Source: Pantoea sp. Cy-639
Lineage (GTDB): Bacteria > Pseudomonadota > Gammaproteobacteria > Pseudomonadales > Pseudomonadaceae
Direction: 5' to 3'
NCBI RefSeq assembly: GCF_011752525.1
Contig: NZ_VWXI01000001.1
Span: 423,355-487,354 of the forward strand
DNA length: 64,000 bases
Each line of letters opens with the position of its first letter. Position 1 is the stretch's first letter. Made by a program: the position numbers and the translations under genes. Shown one piece after another: positions 1-8,263 of this stretch. Below the pieces are notes generated by a model. It was not told the origin of the DNA, searched no databases, and saw nothing but the letters and a program-made list of their open reading frames with translations.

Positions 1-1398
1 CTCTACCTGCCGCTGTTCCTGGCCATCTACTACCTGGCCCGGCCGCAGTGGCGCTCGCTGGTGATCGTCGCCGCCAGCTACCTTTTCTATGCCTGGTGGC
101 GCCCGGACTTCCTGCTGCTGTTCGTCGCCATCACCGCCTGGAACTACGGCCTCGGCCTGCTGATCAAGGCGCGCCTGGACGCCGACGACAAACGTCGCGC
201 CCTGCGCCTGCTGTGGCTTGGCGTGGCCGGCAACCTGGCGACCCTGGGCTACTTCAAGTACGCCAACTTCGGCGCCGAGGTGCTGGCCCTGCTGCTGGCG
301 CCGCTGGGTATCGACACCTGGACCCTGGAGAACATCTTCCTGCCGCTGGGCATCTCGTTCTACGTGTTCCACGCCCTGAGCTACATCGTCGACATCTACC
401 GCAAGGAAGCCACGCCGACCCGCAGCTTCATCGACTTCGCCGCCTTCGTCGCACTGTTCCCGCACCTGGTGGCCGGGCCGATCCTGCGCTACAGCCAGCT
501 GGCGCCGCAGCTGCGTCAGCGCAGCCACTCGCTGGAGCTGTTCTCCCTGGGCGCATGCCGCTTCATGCTCGGCTTCATCATGAAGGTGCTGATCGCCGAC
601 CGCCTGGCGCCGATCAACGTGCTGTTCGTCGGCGAGGGTACCTTGCAGTTCAGCGATGCCTGGTTCGGCCTGGTGGTCTCGACCTTGCAGCTGTATTTCG
701 ACTTCGCCGGCTACAGCCACATGGCACTGGGCCTGGCACTAATGATGGGCTTTCGCTTCCCGGAAAACTTCAACCAGCCCTATGTGTCGCAGAGCATCAC
801 CGAGTTCTGGTCACGCTGGCACATGACCCTGGCCCACTTCCTGCGCGACTACGTGTACCTGCCGCTGGTGCGCAAGCGTGTCGCCGGCGCGCTGCCGGCG
901 CTGGTGTGGACCATGCTGCTGTCGGGGCTGTGGCACGGGGCGAGCTTCGCCTTCATCTGCTGGGGGCTGTTCTTCGGCATCGGCATGGTGCTCGAACGCA
1001 AGTTCGGCCTCGCCACCAAGCTCAACAGCCCGTACCGCCTGGGCCGCAACCTGCGCACCGCGCTGCTGATCATCCTCAGCATGCCGCTGTTCTTCACCAT
1101 GGACCTGCGCCACAGCCTCGACATCTACCAGGCGCTACTGGGCTTCAACGGCTTCGGCTCGCTGGAGCTCTACGTGCTCGGCGCCTCGAAGATGGCCATG
1201 GCCTTCGCCCTGGTGGCACTGGTCTGGCTGCTGCTGGCCGGGATCAACAACGTGCGCTTCTACGCCGGCAACAAGGACGGCTACTTCATGGCCCGCGTGG
1301 GAGTGCTGCACAGCCTGCTGCTGTGGGGCGGCTTCCTGCTGGCACTGAGCAGCCTGGCGGCCAACTCGTTCTCGCCGTTCCTGTACTTCCAGTTCTAG
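1..1398 (+). CDS. algI: AlgI-like MBOAT O-acetyltransferase, 5' end outside window
   Basis: This is a membrane-bound O-acyltransferase (MBOAT) of the AlgI family. In alginate producers AlgI passes acetyl groups across the inner membrane to AlgJ and AlgX for O-acetylation of mannuronate. The reading frame is open from base 1, so the N-terminus lies to the left; the stop is TAG at 1396-1398. About 465 codons are visible, with many hydrophobic membrane segments. The MBOAT catalytic histidine is in the LWHGAS motif (His codon 934-936), and an FWSRWHMTL motif lies upstream of it. It is followed after 62 bases by algJ and then algF, the usual I-J-F order. The family call is firm. Whether the polymer is true alginate is inference, because the gene order further downstream is not that of the standard alginate operon. 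Confidence 0.93.
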   Translation, partial: LYLPLFLAIYYLARPQWRSLVIVAASYLFYAWWRPDFLLLFVAITAWNYGLGLLIKARLDADDKRRALRLLWLGVAGNLATLGYFKYANFGAEVLALLLAPLGIDTWTLENIFLPLGISFYVFHALSYIVDIYRKEATPTRSFIDFAAFVALFPHLVAGPILRYSQLAPQLRQRSHSLELFSLGACRFMLGFIMKVLIADRLAPINVLFVGEGTLQFSDAWFGLVVSTLQLYFDFAGYSHMALGLALMMGFRFPENFNQPYVSQSITEFWSRWHMTLAHFLRDYVYLPLVRKRVAGALPALVWTMLLSGLWHGASFAFICWGLFFGIGMVLERKFGLATKLNSPYRLGRNLRTALLIILSMPLFFTMDLRHSLDIYQALLGFNGFGSLELYVLGASKMAMAFALVALVWLLLAGINNVRFYAGNKDGYFMARVGVLHSLLLWGGFLLALSSLAANSFSPFLYFQF

Positions 1399-1460
1399 GA
1401 CCAGGCGCTGGCAGGGAACGCGTCGCTCGATGACCCAACTTACTGTTTCGTGGAAATAGC

Positions 1461-2552
1461 ATGTACCCAGTGATGAATTCGGCCAGCAAGGCCAATGGTG
1501 TGATCTTCGCCCTGGTGCTGGCGGCGATGTTCGTCTATTCGCTGCCACCGGTGTTCAGCTTCGCCCGCAGCCAGGACGACGCCTGGCATCTGTTCGTCGA
1601 CGGCAAGCTGCTGCGCAGGTTCGAGCAGGCCTACGACAAGCGCTTCTTCCTGCGCGACCCGTCGGTAAGACTGTGGGCCGACGCCCAGTTCCGGCTGTTC
1701 GGCGAAGGCACCAAGGGTGTGCTACTGGGTCACGACGGCTGGCTCTACACCAACCAGGAATACCGTGTGCCCAACGACCTGGACGCCAACCTGGCGTACC
1801 AGCTGGCGCAGATCACCGACATCGAGCGGCAACTGGCCGAGCGCGGCAAGCACCTGCTGCTGCTGCCGCTGCCCATGAAGCTGGACATCTACGCCGCCCA
1901 CGCCGCACGCACCTTCGACCCGCGGGTGAGCAGCCTCTACCAGCGCTTCGTCAGCGACCTGCAGGCCCGCCAGCTGGATGTGGTGCCGCTGCGCGAGGCG
2001 TACCTGCGCAACCTGTCCGGCCCGCGGCTGTTCCTCAAGTCCGATACCCACTGGAGCCCGGACGGTGCCCGCCTGGCGGCCTACGAGCTGGCACGCCAGC
2101 GTCCGCATCTGCTGGGCGACCAGGTCTACGTCTCGCACAAGACCGGCGACAAGCAGGTCAAGGGCGACCTGATGAACTACCTGCAGTTCGACCATGGCCT
2201 GGCGCCGCAATACGGCGCCAGCACCATCGAGCTGTACGAAACCCTCAAGGCCGAGCAGGACAGCGACGACCTGTTCGCCGAACAGGCCCAGAGCCTGCTG
2301 TTGGTCGGCACCAGCTACAGCAAGATCGACGACTGGAACTTCGTCGGCTTCCTCAAGGAGGCGCTCAACCGTGACTTGCTGAACATCGCCGTGGAGGCCC
2401 GCGGGCCGTTCGAGGCGATGCGCCAGTTCCTCGCCAGCGACCAGTCGCACAACCCGCAGATCGACACCGTGGTCTGGGAGTTCCCGCTGCGTACCTTGCT
2501 TGCCCACCGCCCCGGCACCCTCGCGGGCAACACCCAGCCCGCGCATTTCTGA
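1461..2552 (+). CDS. algJ: AlgJ-like alginate O-acetyltransferase
   Basis: A periplasmic SGNH-type O-acetyltransferase of the AlgJ family, 363 residues, which acts with AlgI and AlgF to acetylate the polymer. An uncleaved signal or membrane anchor spans roughly residues 14-32. The catalytic set is visible: SDTHWSP gives Asp195 and His197, and VGTSYS gives Ser285. These are the DxHW and GTS motifs of AlgJ. I chose the ATG at 1461; a second ATG at 1473 is possible, and there is only a weak purine-rich site (GGAAA) upstream. A 9-codon mini-ORF (1430-1459) ends one base before this start, which hints at translational coupling. It sits between algI and algF in one transcription unit. Confidence 0.92.
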   Translation: MYPVMNSASKANGVIFALVLAAMFVYSLPPVFSFARSQDDAWHLFVDGKLLRRFEQAYDKRFFLRDPSVRLWADAQFRLFGEGTKGVLLGHDGWLYTNQEYRVPNDLDANLAYQLAQITDIERQLAERGKHLLLLPLPMKLDIYAAHAARTFDPRVSSLYQRFVSDLQARQLDVVPLREAYLRNLSGPRLFLKSDTHWSPDGARLAAYELARQRPHLLGDQVYVSHKTGDKQVKGDLMNYLQFDHGLAPQYGASTIELYETLKAEQDSDDLFAEQAQSLLLVGTSYSKIDDWNFVGFLKEALNRDLLNIAVEARGPFEAMRQFLASDQSHNPQIDTVVWEFPLRTLLAHRPGTLAGNTQPAHF

Positions 2553-2571
2553 CGTTTCAAGGAGAAACCCG

Positions 2572-3201
2572 ATGAAGCTCTCGCCCCTGTTCGCCACACT
2601 CGCCCTGGCCTGCGCCAGCCATGCCACCCTGGCCGCCGAAGGCAACGCCGACCTGTATGACGCCGTGGCTCCGGCCGATTCGGCCTTCGTCCGGGTGCTC
2701 AACCTGTCAGACGCCAGCGTCGACGTCACCCTGAGCGGCAAGCTCAACCCGCAGAAGGTCGCCCCCGGCCAACTGGGCGGCTACCGCTTCGTGCCCGCCG
2801 GCACGCACCGCATCGCCATCGGTGCCAAGGCCATCGAGCCAAGCCTGCAGGCCAACGCCGCCAGTACCGTGGTCTATGACGGCCAGCAACTGAAGCTGAT
2901 CGCCGACCAGTACGTCAACGAGCCGAAAAAGGCCCAGGTCGCGTTCTACAACCTCACGCCTGCCCAGGCCATGCTGCGCACCGCCGATGGCAAGCACGAG
3001 GTGGTCAAGGCCCTGGCCAACGGGCAGACCGGCGCGCGCATGGTCAACGAGATCAAGATCGACTTCGCCGCCTACGTCGGCGACAAGCAAGTGGCCAGCT
3101 TCGACGAGCTGTTCCTCAAGAAAGGCCGCTCCTACAGCTACGTGCTGCTGCCGGGCAACCGTGGCCTGAGCCTGGCCAACAGCATCGACCCGACCGAGTG
3201 A
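2572..3201 (+). CDS. algF: AlgF-like periplasmic acetylation protein
   Basis: AlgF-family periplasmic protein, 209 residues, close to the usual length of about 215. AlgF has no known catalytic motif and is needed with AlgI and AlgJ for alginate O-acetylation, probably as an adaptor. A clean signal peptide is visible (MKLSPLFATLALACASHA, cut near TLAAEG). The start is fixed by a good ribosome site, AAGGAG, 8 bases before the ATG at 2572. It follows algJ by 19 bases and precedes the algX-like gene by 28. In standard Pseudomonas alginate operons algF is followed by algA; here it is followed by algX, which is unusual. Confidence 0.88.
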   Translation: MKLSPLFATLALACASHATLAAEGNADLYDAVAPADSAFVRVLNLSDASVDVTLSGKLNPQKVAPGQLGGYRFVPAGTHRIAIGAKAIEPSLQANAASTVVYDGQQLKLIADQYVNEPKKAQVAFYNLTPAQAMLRTADGKHEVVKALANGQTGARMVNEIKIDFAAYVGDKQVASFDELFLKKGRSYSYVLLPGNRGLSLANSIDPTE

Positions 3202-3229
3202 CCCAGCGCCCCGCAAGGATGACCGGCCC

Positions 3230-4627
3230 ATGAATACCCTCCTCCCCCTCGGCCTGGCAGCGTCCCTGGCGCTGCTGAGCCTGTCCGGCCAGGCCGCCGA
3301 GGCGCCCGTGCGGCCCGGCTGCGAAAACCTGCAGTGCATGGTCTGCCCGGCCCTGGCCGAACCCCAGCGCTACGCCGAAGGGCGCATGAAGCTGATGCGC
3401 CAGATCGTCCCCGGCAAGGAGCGCTGGCTGTTCCGTTCGATGGTCGACCTGACCAACGACTTCGGCATCCCCGCGCCCATGCGCCCGGAGTTCGCCCGCC
3501 TGATGGCGGCCTTCCAGCGCCAGGGTATCCAGGTAGCCATGGCCATCCAGCCGACCCGTGGCCTGATGCACCGGGACAAGCTGTACCCGGACCAGTTGCA
3601 CGGCTTCGACTACGAGCGCGCCAGCCACAACCTCGACACCTACCTGGGCCAGTTGCGCCAGGGTGGCGCCGTGGTGGCGCCGATGATGCAGCTGGTGCGG
3701 CAACCGCCCAAGGACGAGTATTTCTTCCGCCGCGACCACCACTGGACCCCCGCCGGCGCCGAGGCCACGGCGCGACTGCTGGCCGACGAAATCCGTCGCC
3801 AGCCGTTCTACGCCGGATTGACCAAGAAACAGTACCGCACCGAGCCTGGGGTGATGGTGCCCAAGGACGGCACCCTGAACCTGGCCCTGAGCTACATCTG
3901 CGGCAACAACTACGGGTTCCAGTACGTGCGCGGCTACCAGACCATCCCGGTGGCCGACAGCAGCGATGCCCTGTTCGACGAGGCGCCCGATCCACAGGTG
4001 ATCCTGGTCGGCGACAGCAACGCCGCAACCCGCGAGGACGAGAGCAAGCAGTTCAACTTCGACGGCTATCTCAAGCAGTACCTGGGTGTGGACATTCTCA
4101 ACTACGCCCTGCCCGGCGTCGGCGAGGACGGTTCGCTGCTCGAATACCTGCTGTCCGCCGACTACAAGCCCGAGGCGCCGCCCAAGCTGATCGTCTGGGA
4201 GTTGCCGGCCAACTACCGGCTCGACTCGCCGTTGATGTACCGGCAACTGGTGCCAGCGATCCAGGGTGGCTGCAAGGCCGCCGCCGGGGTATTGAGCTCG
4301 AAGCTCCAGCGCCCGGCCCTGCAGGTGGGCGAACGCATCGAACTGTTGAGCAATGCCGGCAGCGCCCGGCAGTCGGTGACCGGTGGCTTTCTCGATATCC
4401 GCCTGAGCGACAAGAACGTGCGTGACTTCTACATCATCGTCTATTACGACAATGGCGCTCGCGACAAAGTCTGGTTCCGTCGCGAAGCGGCGGTCAGCGG
4501 CGGCCAGTACTACCTGGAACTGAGCAAGGCGCCGGCATTCGCCGGGGCCAACCTGCTGTCGGTGTTCCTCGAGCCGACCAAGGCCGGGACCACCGCCACC
4601 GAAGTGCAGACCCGGTTATGCCTGTGA
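3230..4627 (+). CDS. algX: AlgX-like SGNH O-acetyltransferase with carbohydrate-binding tail
   Basis: A 465-residue secreted protein of the AlgX family. AlgX is the periplasmic enzyme that places acetyl groups directly on the polymer; it has an SGNH-like domain and a C-terminal carbohydrate-binding module. A signal peptide ends near QAAEA (residue about 24). Paired cysteines follow (residues 31, 36, 39), as in AlgX. The catalytic residues are readable: RRDHHWTP (Asp169, His171) and VGDSNA (Ser263). The block before the nucleophile is GDS where AlgX and AlgJ usually have GTS. The beta-rich region from about residue 345 matches the binding module. The start has an AAGGA site about 13 bases upstream. 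Its last 10 bases overlap the next gene. Its position after algF, not before algL-algI, is non-standard. Confidence 0.85.
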   Translation: MNTLLPLGLAASLALLSLSGQAAEAPVRPGCENLQCMVCPALAEPQRYAEGRMKLMRQIVPGKERWLFRSMVDLTNDFGIPAPMRPEFARLMAAFQRQGIQVAMAIQPTRGLMHRDKLYPDQLHGFDYERASHNLDTYLGQLRQGGAVVAPMMQLVRQPPKDEYFFRRDHHWTPAGAEATARLLADEIRRQPFYAGLTKKQYRTEPGVMVPKDGTLNLALSYICGNNYGFQYVRGYQTIPVADSSDALFDEAPDPQVILVGDSNAATREDESKQFNFDGYLKQYLGVDILNYALPGVGEDGSLLEYLLSADYKPEAPPKLIVWELPANYRLDSPLMYRQLVPAIQGGCKAAAGVLSSKLQRPALQVGERIELLSNAGSARQSVTGGFLDIRLSDKNVRDFYIIVYYDNGARDKVWFRREAAVSGGQYYLELSKAPAFAGANLLSVFLEPTKAGTTATEVQTRLCL

Positions 4628-5727
4628 ACGCCCACAGGTGTCATGCCGGCCTGCTGCTGCTTGCCATGCTGCTGCCCCAGGCCCACGCCGCCCAGTCGAT
4701 CTGGCCAGCCCGCGCCACCGCGCAGTCGGCCATGATCGCCGACTACCGCGCGCTCACGTGCAACAAGGAGCCCCCTGCGCCCTATACCGGCAACCTGCGC
4801 CTGCAAAGCAAGTACGACCAGCGCGATGCCAGCAAGTCGACCTTGCGCGCCCGTCCGGACGCCGACAGCGAGCGTATCGGCAAGCAGGTCAAGCAGTTCA
4901 TCGGTGGCCTGATCTATGCCGGCAAGCGCTTCCAGAAGGCGAAGAAACCCCAGGAAGCCAACCTGGCCCTGGCCTGCCAGGACCAATGGCTGGAACGTTG
5001 GGCACGCGCCGATGCCCTGCTCGACCCGGACGCCAGCGCCACGGGCATGGCCGCGCGCAAATGGGCGCTGGCGGCGATGGCCGGCGCGGTGCTGCTGACC
5101 CAGGCCGCGGCCGACGGCAAGCTCCAGCTCAGCCCCACGCAACAGCGCTGGTTCACCCGCCTCGGCGAGCAGGTGATCCGCGACTACGAGCCGCGCCGCC
5201 ACGCCACCACCGTGTACTTCAACAACCACGACTACTGGGCCGCCTGGGCCGTGGCCGCCACCGGCATGCTGGTGCAGCGCGACGATTTCATTCGCTGGGC
5301 CGACGGCGCCCTGCGCCGTGGCCTGGCCCAGGCGGTACGCCGCGGCGACTACGCCTACCTGCCCCTTGAGGTAGCCCGCGGCAAGCTGGCCGCCAGCTAC
5401 AGCCAGTACGCCCTGGTGCCGCTGGTCCTGCTCGGCGAGTCGGCACGGGCCAACGGCCTGGCCTGGAACGACGACGACCAGCAGACCCTCGAGCGCCTGG
5501 CCAGCTTCGCCGCGCGCAGCGTGCTCGCCCCCGACAGCCTGCCGGAGCTCGAGGGCCGCAGCCAGGCTGACGTCGCCCCGTACAAGCTGGCCTGGCTGAT
5601 CACCTTCCTCGCCCGCCAGCCCGGCCATCACCTGGCCCGTCAGTTGTACGAGCGCGAACACGGCGAGGTGGACAACTACAGCCAGGTCGGCGGCCCGCTC
5701 AAGCCGGCCTACCCCATACTGCCCTGA
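4618..5727 (+). CDS. algL: AlgL-like polysaccharide lyase (PL5 type)
   Basis: A periplasmic alginate lyase-like protein of family PL5, 369 residues, the normal AlgL length. AlgL cleaves misdirected polymer in the periplasm by beta-elimination. A signal peptide is visible (LLLLAMLLPQAHAA). The active-site block NNHDYWAAW (Asn203, His204) and the later ARGK...SYSQYAL block (Arg255, Tyr264) keep the Asn-His-Arg-Tyr set known for PL5 lyases. Family members usually read NNHSYW and HNYAL, so the substitutions around the site (Asp205, Ser262-Gln263) may change the substrate. The ATG at 4618 overlaps the algX stop by 10 bases, which indicates tight coupling. True alginate cleavage is inferred. Confidence 0.85.
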   Translation: MPVNAHRCHAGLLLLAMLLPQAHAAQSIWPARATAQSAMIADYRALTCNKEPPAPYTGNLRLQSKYDQRDASKSTLRARPDADSERIGKQVKQFIGGLIYAGKRFQKAKKPQEANLALACQDQWLERWARADALLDPDASATGMAARKWALAAMAGAVLLTQAAADGKLQLSPTQQRWFTRLGEQVIRDYEPRRHATTVYFNNHDYWAAWAVAATGMLVQRDDFIRWADGALRRGLAQAVRRGDYAYLPLEVARGKLAASYSQYALVPLVLLGESARANGLAWNDDDQQTLERLASFAARSVLAPDSLPELEGRSQADVAPYKLAWLITFLARQPGHHLARQLYEREHGEVDNYSQVGGPLKPAYPILP

Positions 5728-5741
5728 ACCAGGAACCTGTC

Positions 5742-7169
5742 ATGGCCACGTTCGCCCGTTTTTCCCTCATCGGCCTGCTGCTCGCCGGCAATGCCCTGGC
5801 TGCCACACCAGTGGTCGATACCCTGGACACCGAGCAGCACCGCCAGCAGCTCGCCCAGTTGCGCCAGCAGGCCCGCCAGGCGGTGGCCTTCGAACAGAAG
5901 CCGCGCGCGTTGCCCGGCGGTCGTGCCAGCGTCAGCCTGCAACCGATGTTCTCCGCCCAGGCCGGCAGTTGGCCGTTCGAGCCCTTCGTCAACAACGGGC
6001 TGTTCCGCGCCATCGCCGGCTATCAGGCACACCATCCGCAGGCCGTGGTGCTGCGTGGCGGCGGCATCAGCCTGGGACAATTGCATGACGCGCTGAACGA
6101 TCCACGCATCCTCAGACGCTACAAGGACGGCTACCTGCTCAGCTACCCGCTGCTGATCGGCGCCGACGCCGGGCTGCTGGTCGAAGACACCCACCTGTAC
6201 CTCTACAGCTTTTCCGGCACCGCGCTGATCAACCAGGGCTGGCTCGGGTTGCGCCACGCGACCCTGGAAAGCCTGAGCGGCGACCGTCCCAGCGCCACCG
6301 ATCGTGCCTGGCGGCCCTTCGTGGTGGCCTGGGCCGGCAGCCACACCCAGGTGATCGACTCACGCCTGCAGCGCCTGGGCTACAACGCCAACCTGTCCCG
6401 GGGCCTGAGCACCGCGCTCAGTAGCCAGCAACCTGTCGCTACCCGCCCGGCCACGCTGTTGATCGACGCCAGCCAGTTCCGCGAGCTGTCCAGCGGCGTG
6501 GAGTTGCAGCACAGCCAGGCGGTGATCACCGGCAGTCGCTTCGAGCAGTCCCAGCAGTACGCCATCGACGCCCGCGACAGCCAGTTGAGCCTGCGCGACA
6601 ACCAGTTGCGCGGCATCGCCAACAACAGCGGCGTACGCCTGCGCGGTCAGACCCGCGCCTTGATCGAAGGCAACCTGATCCTCGGCGCGGCCAAGGCCGC
6701 CATCGAACTCAGCGACCAGCGCGGGGCCGTGCTGGTCACCAGCAACCGTATCGGCGACAGTCGGGGCAACGGCCTCCAGTTGCGCAACCTGACCCCCAGC
6801 ACGGCAGCCCCCTTGCTGATCGACGGCAACCTGCTGGCCGGCAGCCAGGCAAGCGCGGTGGATGCCGCCGAAGTGACGAGCCTGGCCCTGGTGGACAACC
6901 GCATCGGCAATACGCCGGAGTATGCGTTCAGCCTGCGCAACAGCACGACGCAACCGGGGCCGCTGCTGATCAGCGACAACCGTCTGGGGCGAGTGGGCAA
7001 GGCGCTGGTAAGGGTCGAAGGGATGAACGAGGTGCGCCTGGGGGGCAACAGCTTCGAGGGCAAGGCATTGCTGCAGAACCTGCTGATCGGCGATCTGTCG
7101 CCGGTGCAAGGGCAAGTGCTGGAGGCGACGCTGAGCCAGGGGCGGATGGTGCGGATTCGCCAGCAATAG
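5742..7169 (+). CDS. AlgG-like right-handed beta-helix protein without the epimerase DPHD motif
   Basis: A 475-residue secreted protein with a signal peptide (to about residue 20) and a long series of beta-helix turns from about residue 150 to 460 (NNSGVRLRG, GNGLQLRN, SAVDAAEV and similar). The pattern and gene context match AlgG, the mannuronan C5-epimerase that also protects polymer during export. At the place where AlgG has its catalytic DPHD motif, after YxID-type residues, this protein reads YAIDARDSQ (codons 6567-6578), so the catalytic histidine is replaced by Arg278. It is also shorter than AlgG (about 520-540 residues). I therefore call it AlgG-like but do not assign epimerase activity. 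It is the last gene of the cluster, 14 bases after algL. Confidence 0.78.
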   Translation: MATFARFSLIGLLLAGNALAATPVVDTLDTEQHRQQLAQLRQQARQAVAFEQKPRALPGGRASVSLQPMFSAQAGSWPFEPFVNNGLFRAIAGYQAHHPQAVVLRGGGISLGQLHDALNDPRILRRYKDGYLLSYPLLIGADAGLLVEDTHLYLYSFSGTALINQGWLGLRHATLESLSGDRPSATDRAWRPFVVAWAGSHTQVIDSRLQRLGYNANLSRGLSTALSSQQPVATRPATLLIDASQFRELSSGVELQHSQAVITGSRFEQSQQYAIDARDSQLSLRDNQLRGIANNSGVRLRGQTRALIEGNLILGAAKAAIELSDQRGAVLVTSNRIGDSRGNGLQLRNLTPSTAAPLLIDGNLLAGSQASAVDAAEVTSLALVDNRIGNTPEYAFSLRNSTTQPGPLLISDNRLGRVGKALVRVEGMNEVRLGGNSFEGKALLQNLLIGDLSPVQGQVLEATLSQGRMVRIRQQ

Positions 7170-7208
7170 TGCTGCCATGCCGACTTGCCCGAGCCCAGCG
7201 AACACTGC

Positions 7209-7236
7209 GTGGGAGCGGGCTTGCCCCGCGATAGCG
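7209..7236 (+). repeat. REP element, single copy
   Basis: The stretch carries the core GGGAGCGGGCTTGCCCCGCG, an imperfect palindrome that recurs across this window (for example near 9952, 18080, 22706, 53301). It is the standard P. putida-type repetitive extragenic palindrome. Here it lies between the end of the alginate-like cluster and a convergent GNAT gene, where it may slow transcription or protect the 3' end. No other element is seen between 7170 and 7262. Confidence 0.8.
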
Positions 7237-7262
7237 CCAACCGCTACGGCCAGATACCTGGA

Positions 7263-7694
7263 TCAGGCAACCGGGCGCTGCATCCGTACGAAGCACTCGT
7301 CCATCCCCACCTCGACGAAGCCGTGACGCAGATACAGCCGCCGCGCCGGATTGCTGCTGAACACCATCAGGCGCAGCAACGGTAGCCGGCGTTGCGCCGC
7401 CCATCCGGCAAGCGCCTCCAGCAGCCAACTGCCGATACCCCGCCCCCGATGCTCGGGCAGCAAATGCAGTTCGCGGATGAACAGCGCCTGGCGGTCCTGG
7501 CTGAGGCTGCAGAAGCCCAGTAGCTCGCCGTCCTCCTCCACCAGCCACTGTTCGCGCCACCCCCAGGCTTCGTCGAAGGCCTCCTCGATCCACAGCAGGT
7601 CGAATTCGCGGTAATACGGCAGCATCGCACGGCGGGCGAGATCGCGGGCGAAGGTGCGGTGACTGTCGTTGGCGGGGGTCAATTGCAGGGGCAT
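7263..7694 (-). CDS. GNAT-family N-acetyltransferase
   Basis: A 143-residue acetyltransferase of the GNAT fold. The acetyl-CoA binding block is clear: LHLLPEHRGRGIGSWLLEAL (Q/RxxGxG/A type), followed by SSNPARRLYLRHGF near the C-terminus. The substrate cannot be told from sequence. I chose the ATG at 7694; an in-frame TTG at 7706 would add four residues. No strong ribosome site is seen for either. It lies 50 bases downstream of, and in the same direction as, the DUF488 gene, so the two may be co-transcribed. Confidence 0.85.
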   Translation of the reverse strand: MPLQLTPANDSHRTFARDLARRAMLPYYREFDLLWIEEAFDEAWGWREQWLVEEDGELLGFCSLSQDRQALFIRELHLLPEHRGRGIGSWLLEALAGWAAQRRLPLLRLMVFSSNPARRLYLRHGFVEVGMDECFVRMQRPVA

Positions 7695-7744
7695 GGGCTT
7701 GCGCAAACGTGCGGTTCAAGGGCGACTGGCACAGGTTACACGGC

Positions 7745-8131
7745 TCACTGGGCGTAGCACACCGGGGAACTACCCGGGCCGCGTCGATCCAGTTCCTCCT
7801 CCAGCCAGTCGGCCAGCACCCTGGCATTGTTGTGCTCGGTGTCCTTGCCGGCATAGAGCAGAGTCAGGTCGCCCTTGCCCGCCAGATCGAGCAGGGGATA
7901 CCAGTGCTCCGGATGGGCGGCCAACTCGTGCCGGTAACGCTGGCTGAAGCCGGCGAAATCCACCTCGCCGGCATGGAACGCCTTGCGCAGCTCGTCGGAT
8001 GGCGCCACCTCGCGCAACCACTGGCCATGCAGGTCTTCCTTGCGCTTGTTGCGTGGCCATAGGCGATCAACCAGCACTCGCTGGCCATCCGTGGCGGCGA
8101 CAGGTTCGTACACACGCTTGCAGTGAATCAT
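7745..8131 (-). CDS. DUF488 family protein
   Basis: A 128-residue DUF488 protein. Recognisable family blocks are the N-terminal KRVYEP, VDRLWPRN and the C-terminal LLYAGKDTEHNNARVL. The family is widespread, cytoplasmic and of unknown function. The open frame extends further upstream, but the ATG at 8131 starts exactly at the family's usual N-terminus (MIHCKRVYE), so I prefer it. It diverges from pitA, and the 132 bases between them contain palindromes that may control either gene. Confidence 0.85.
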   Translation of the reverse strand: MIHCKRVYEPVAATDGQRVLVDRLWPRNKRKEDLHGQWLREVAPSDELRKAFHAGEVDFAGFSQRYRHELAAHPEHWYPLLDLAGKGDLTLLYAGKDTEHNNARVLADWLEEELDRRGPGSSPVCYAQ

Positions 8132-8160
8132 CAGCGGCTCGCTTGGCAATCCGGCATTGC

Positions 8161-8227
8161 CTTCTAGACTAGAAGCTCCTTTGACCGAGGTCACTCCCCG
8201 GTAACAGATTGTTTCTAGGATAGGAAG
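8161..8227. promoter_or_regulatory. Divergent control region with paired TTCTAG-type palindromes and an ANR-like box
   Basis: Between DUF488 and pitA lie three sites. CTTCTAGACTAGAAG (8161-8175) is a perfect 7-base inverted repeat around one base. A diverged copy, TTTCTAGGATAGGAAG, is at 8212-8227. Between them TTGACCGAGGTCAC (8181-8194) matches the ANR/FNR pattern TTGAYnnnnRTCAA at 9 of 10 defined positions. The two TTCTAG copies, about 51 bases apart, look like operators for an unknown regulator. Binding is inferred only from symmetry. Confidence 0.45.
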
Positions 8228-8263
8228 CCATCCCCTTCTCCGCCGACGCACACCGGAGCCATC

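Noticed and set aside
48..1433. Overlapping plus-strand frame in algI
   Set aside because: The residues are Arg, Pro and Ala-rich and no protein features are seen; the MBOAT frame is real.
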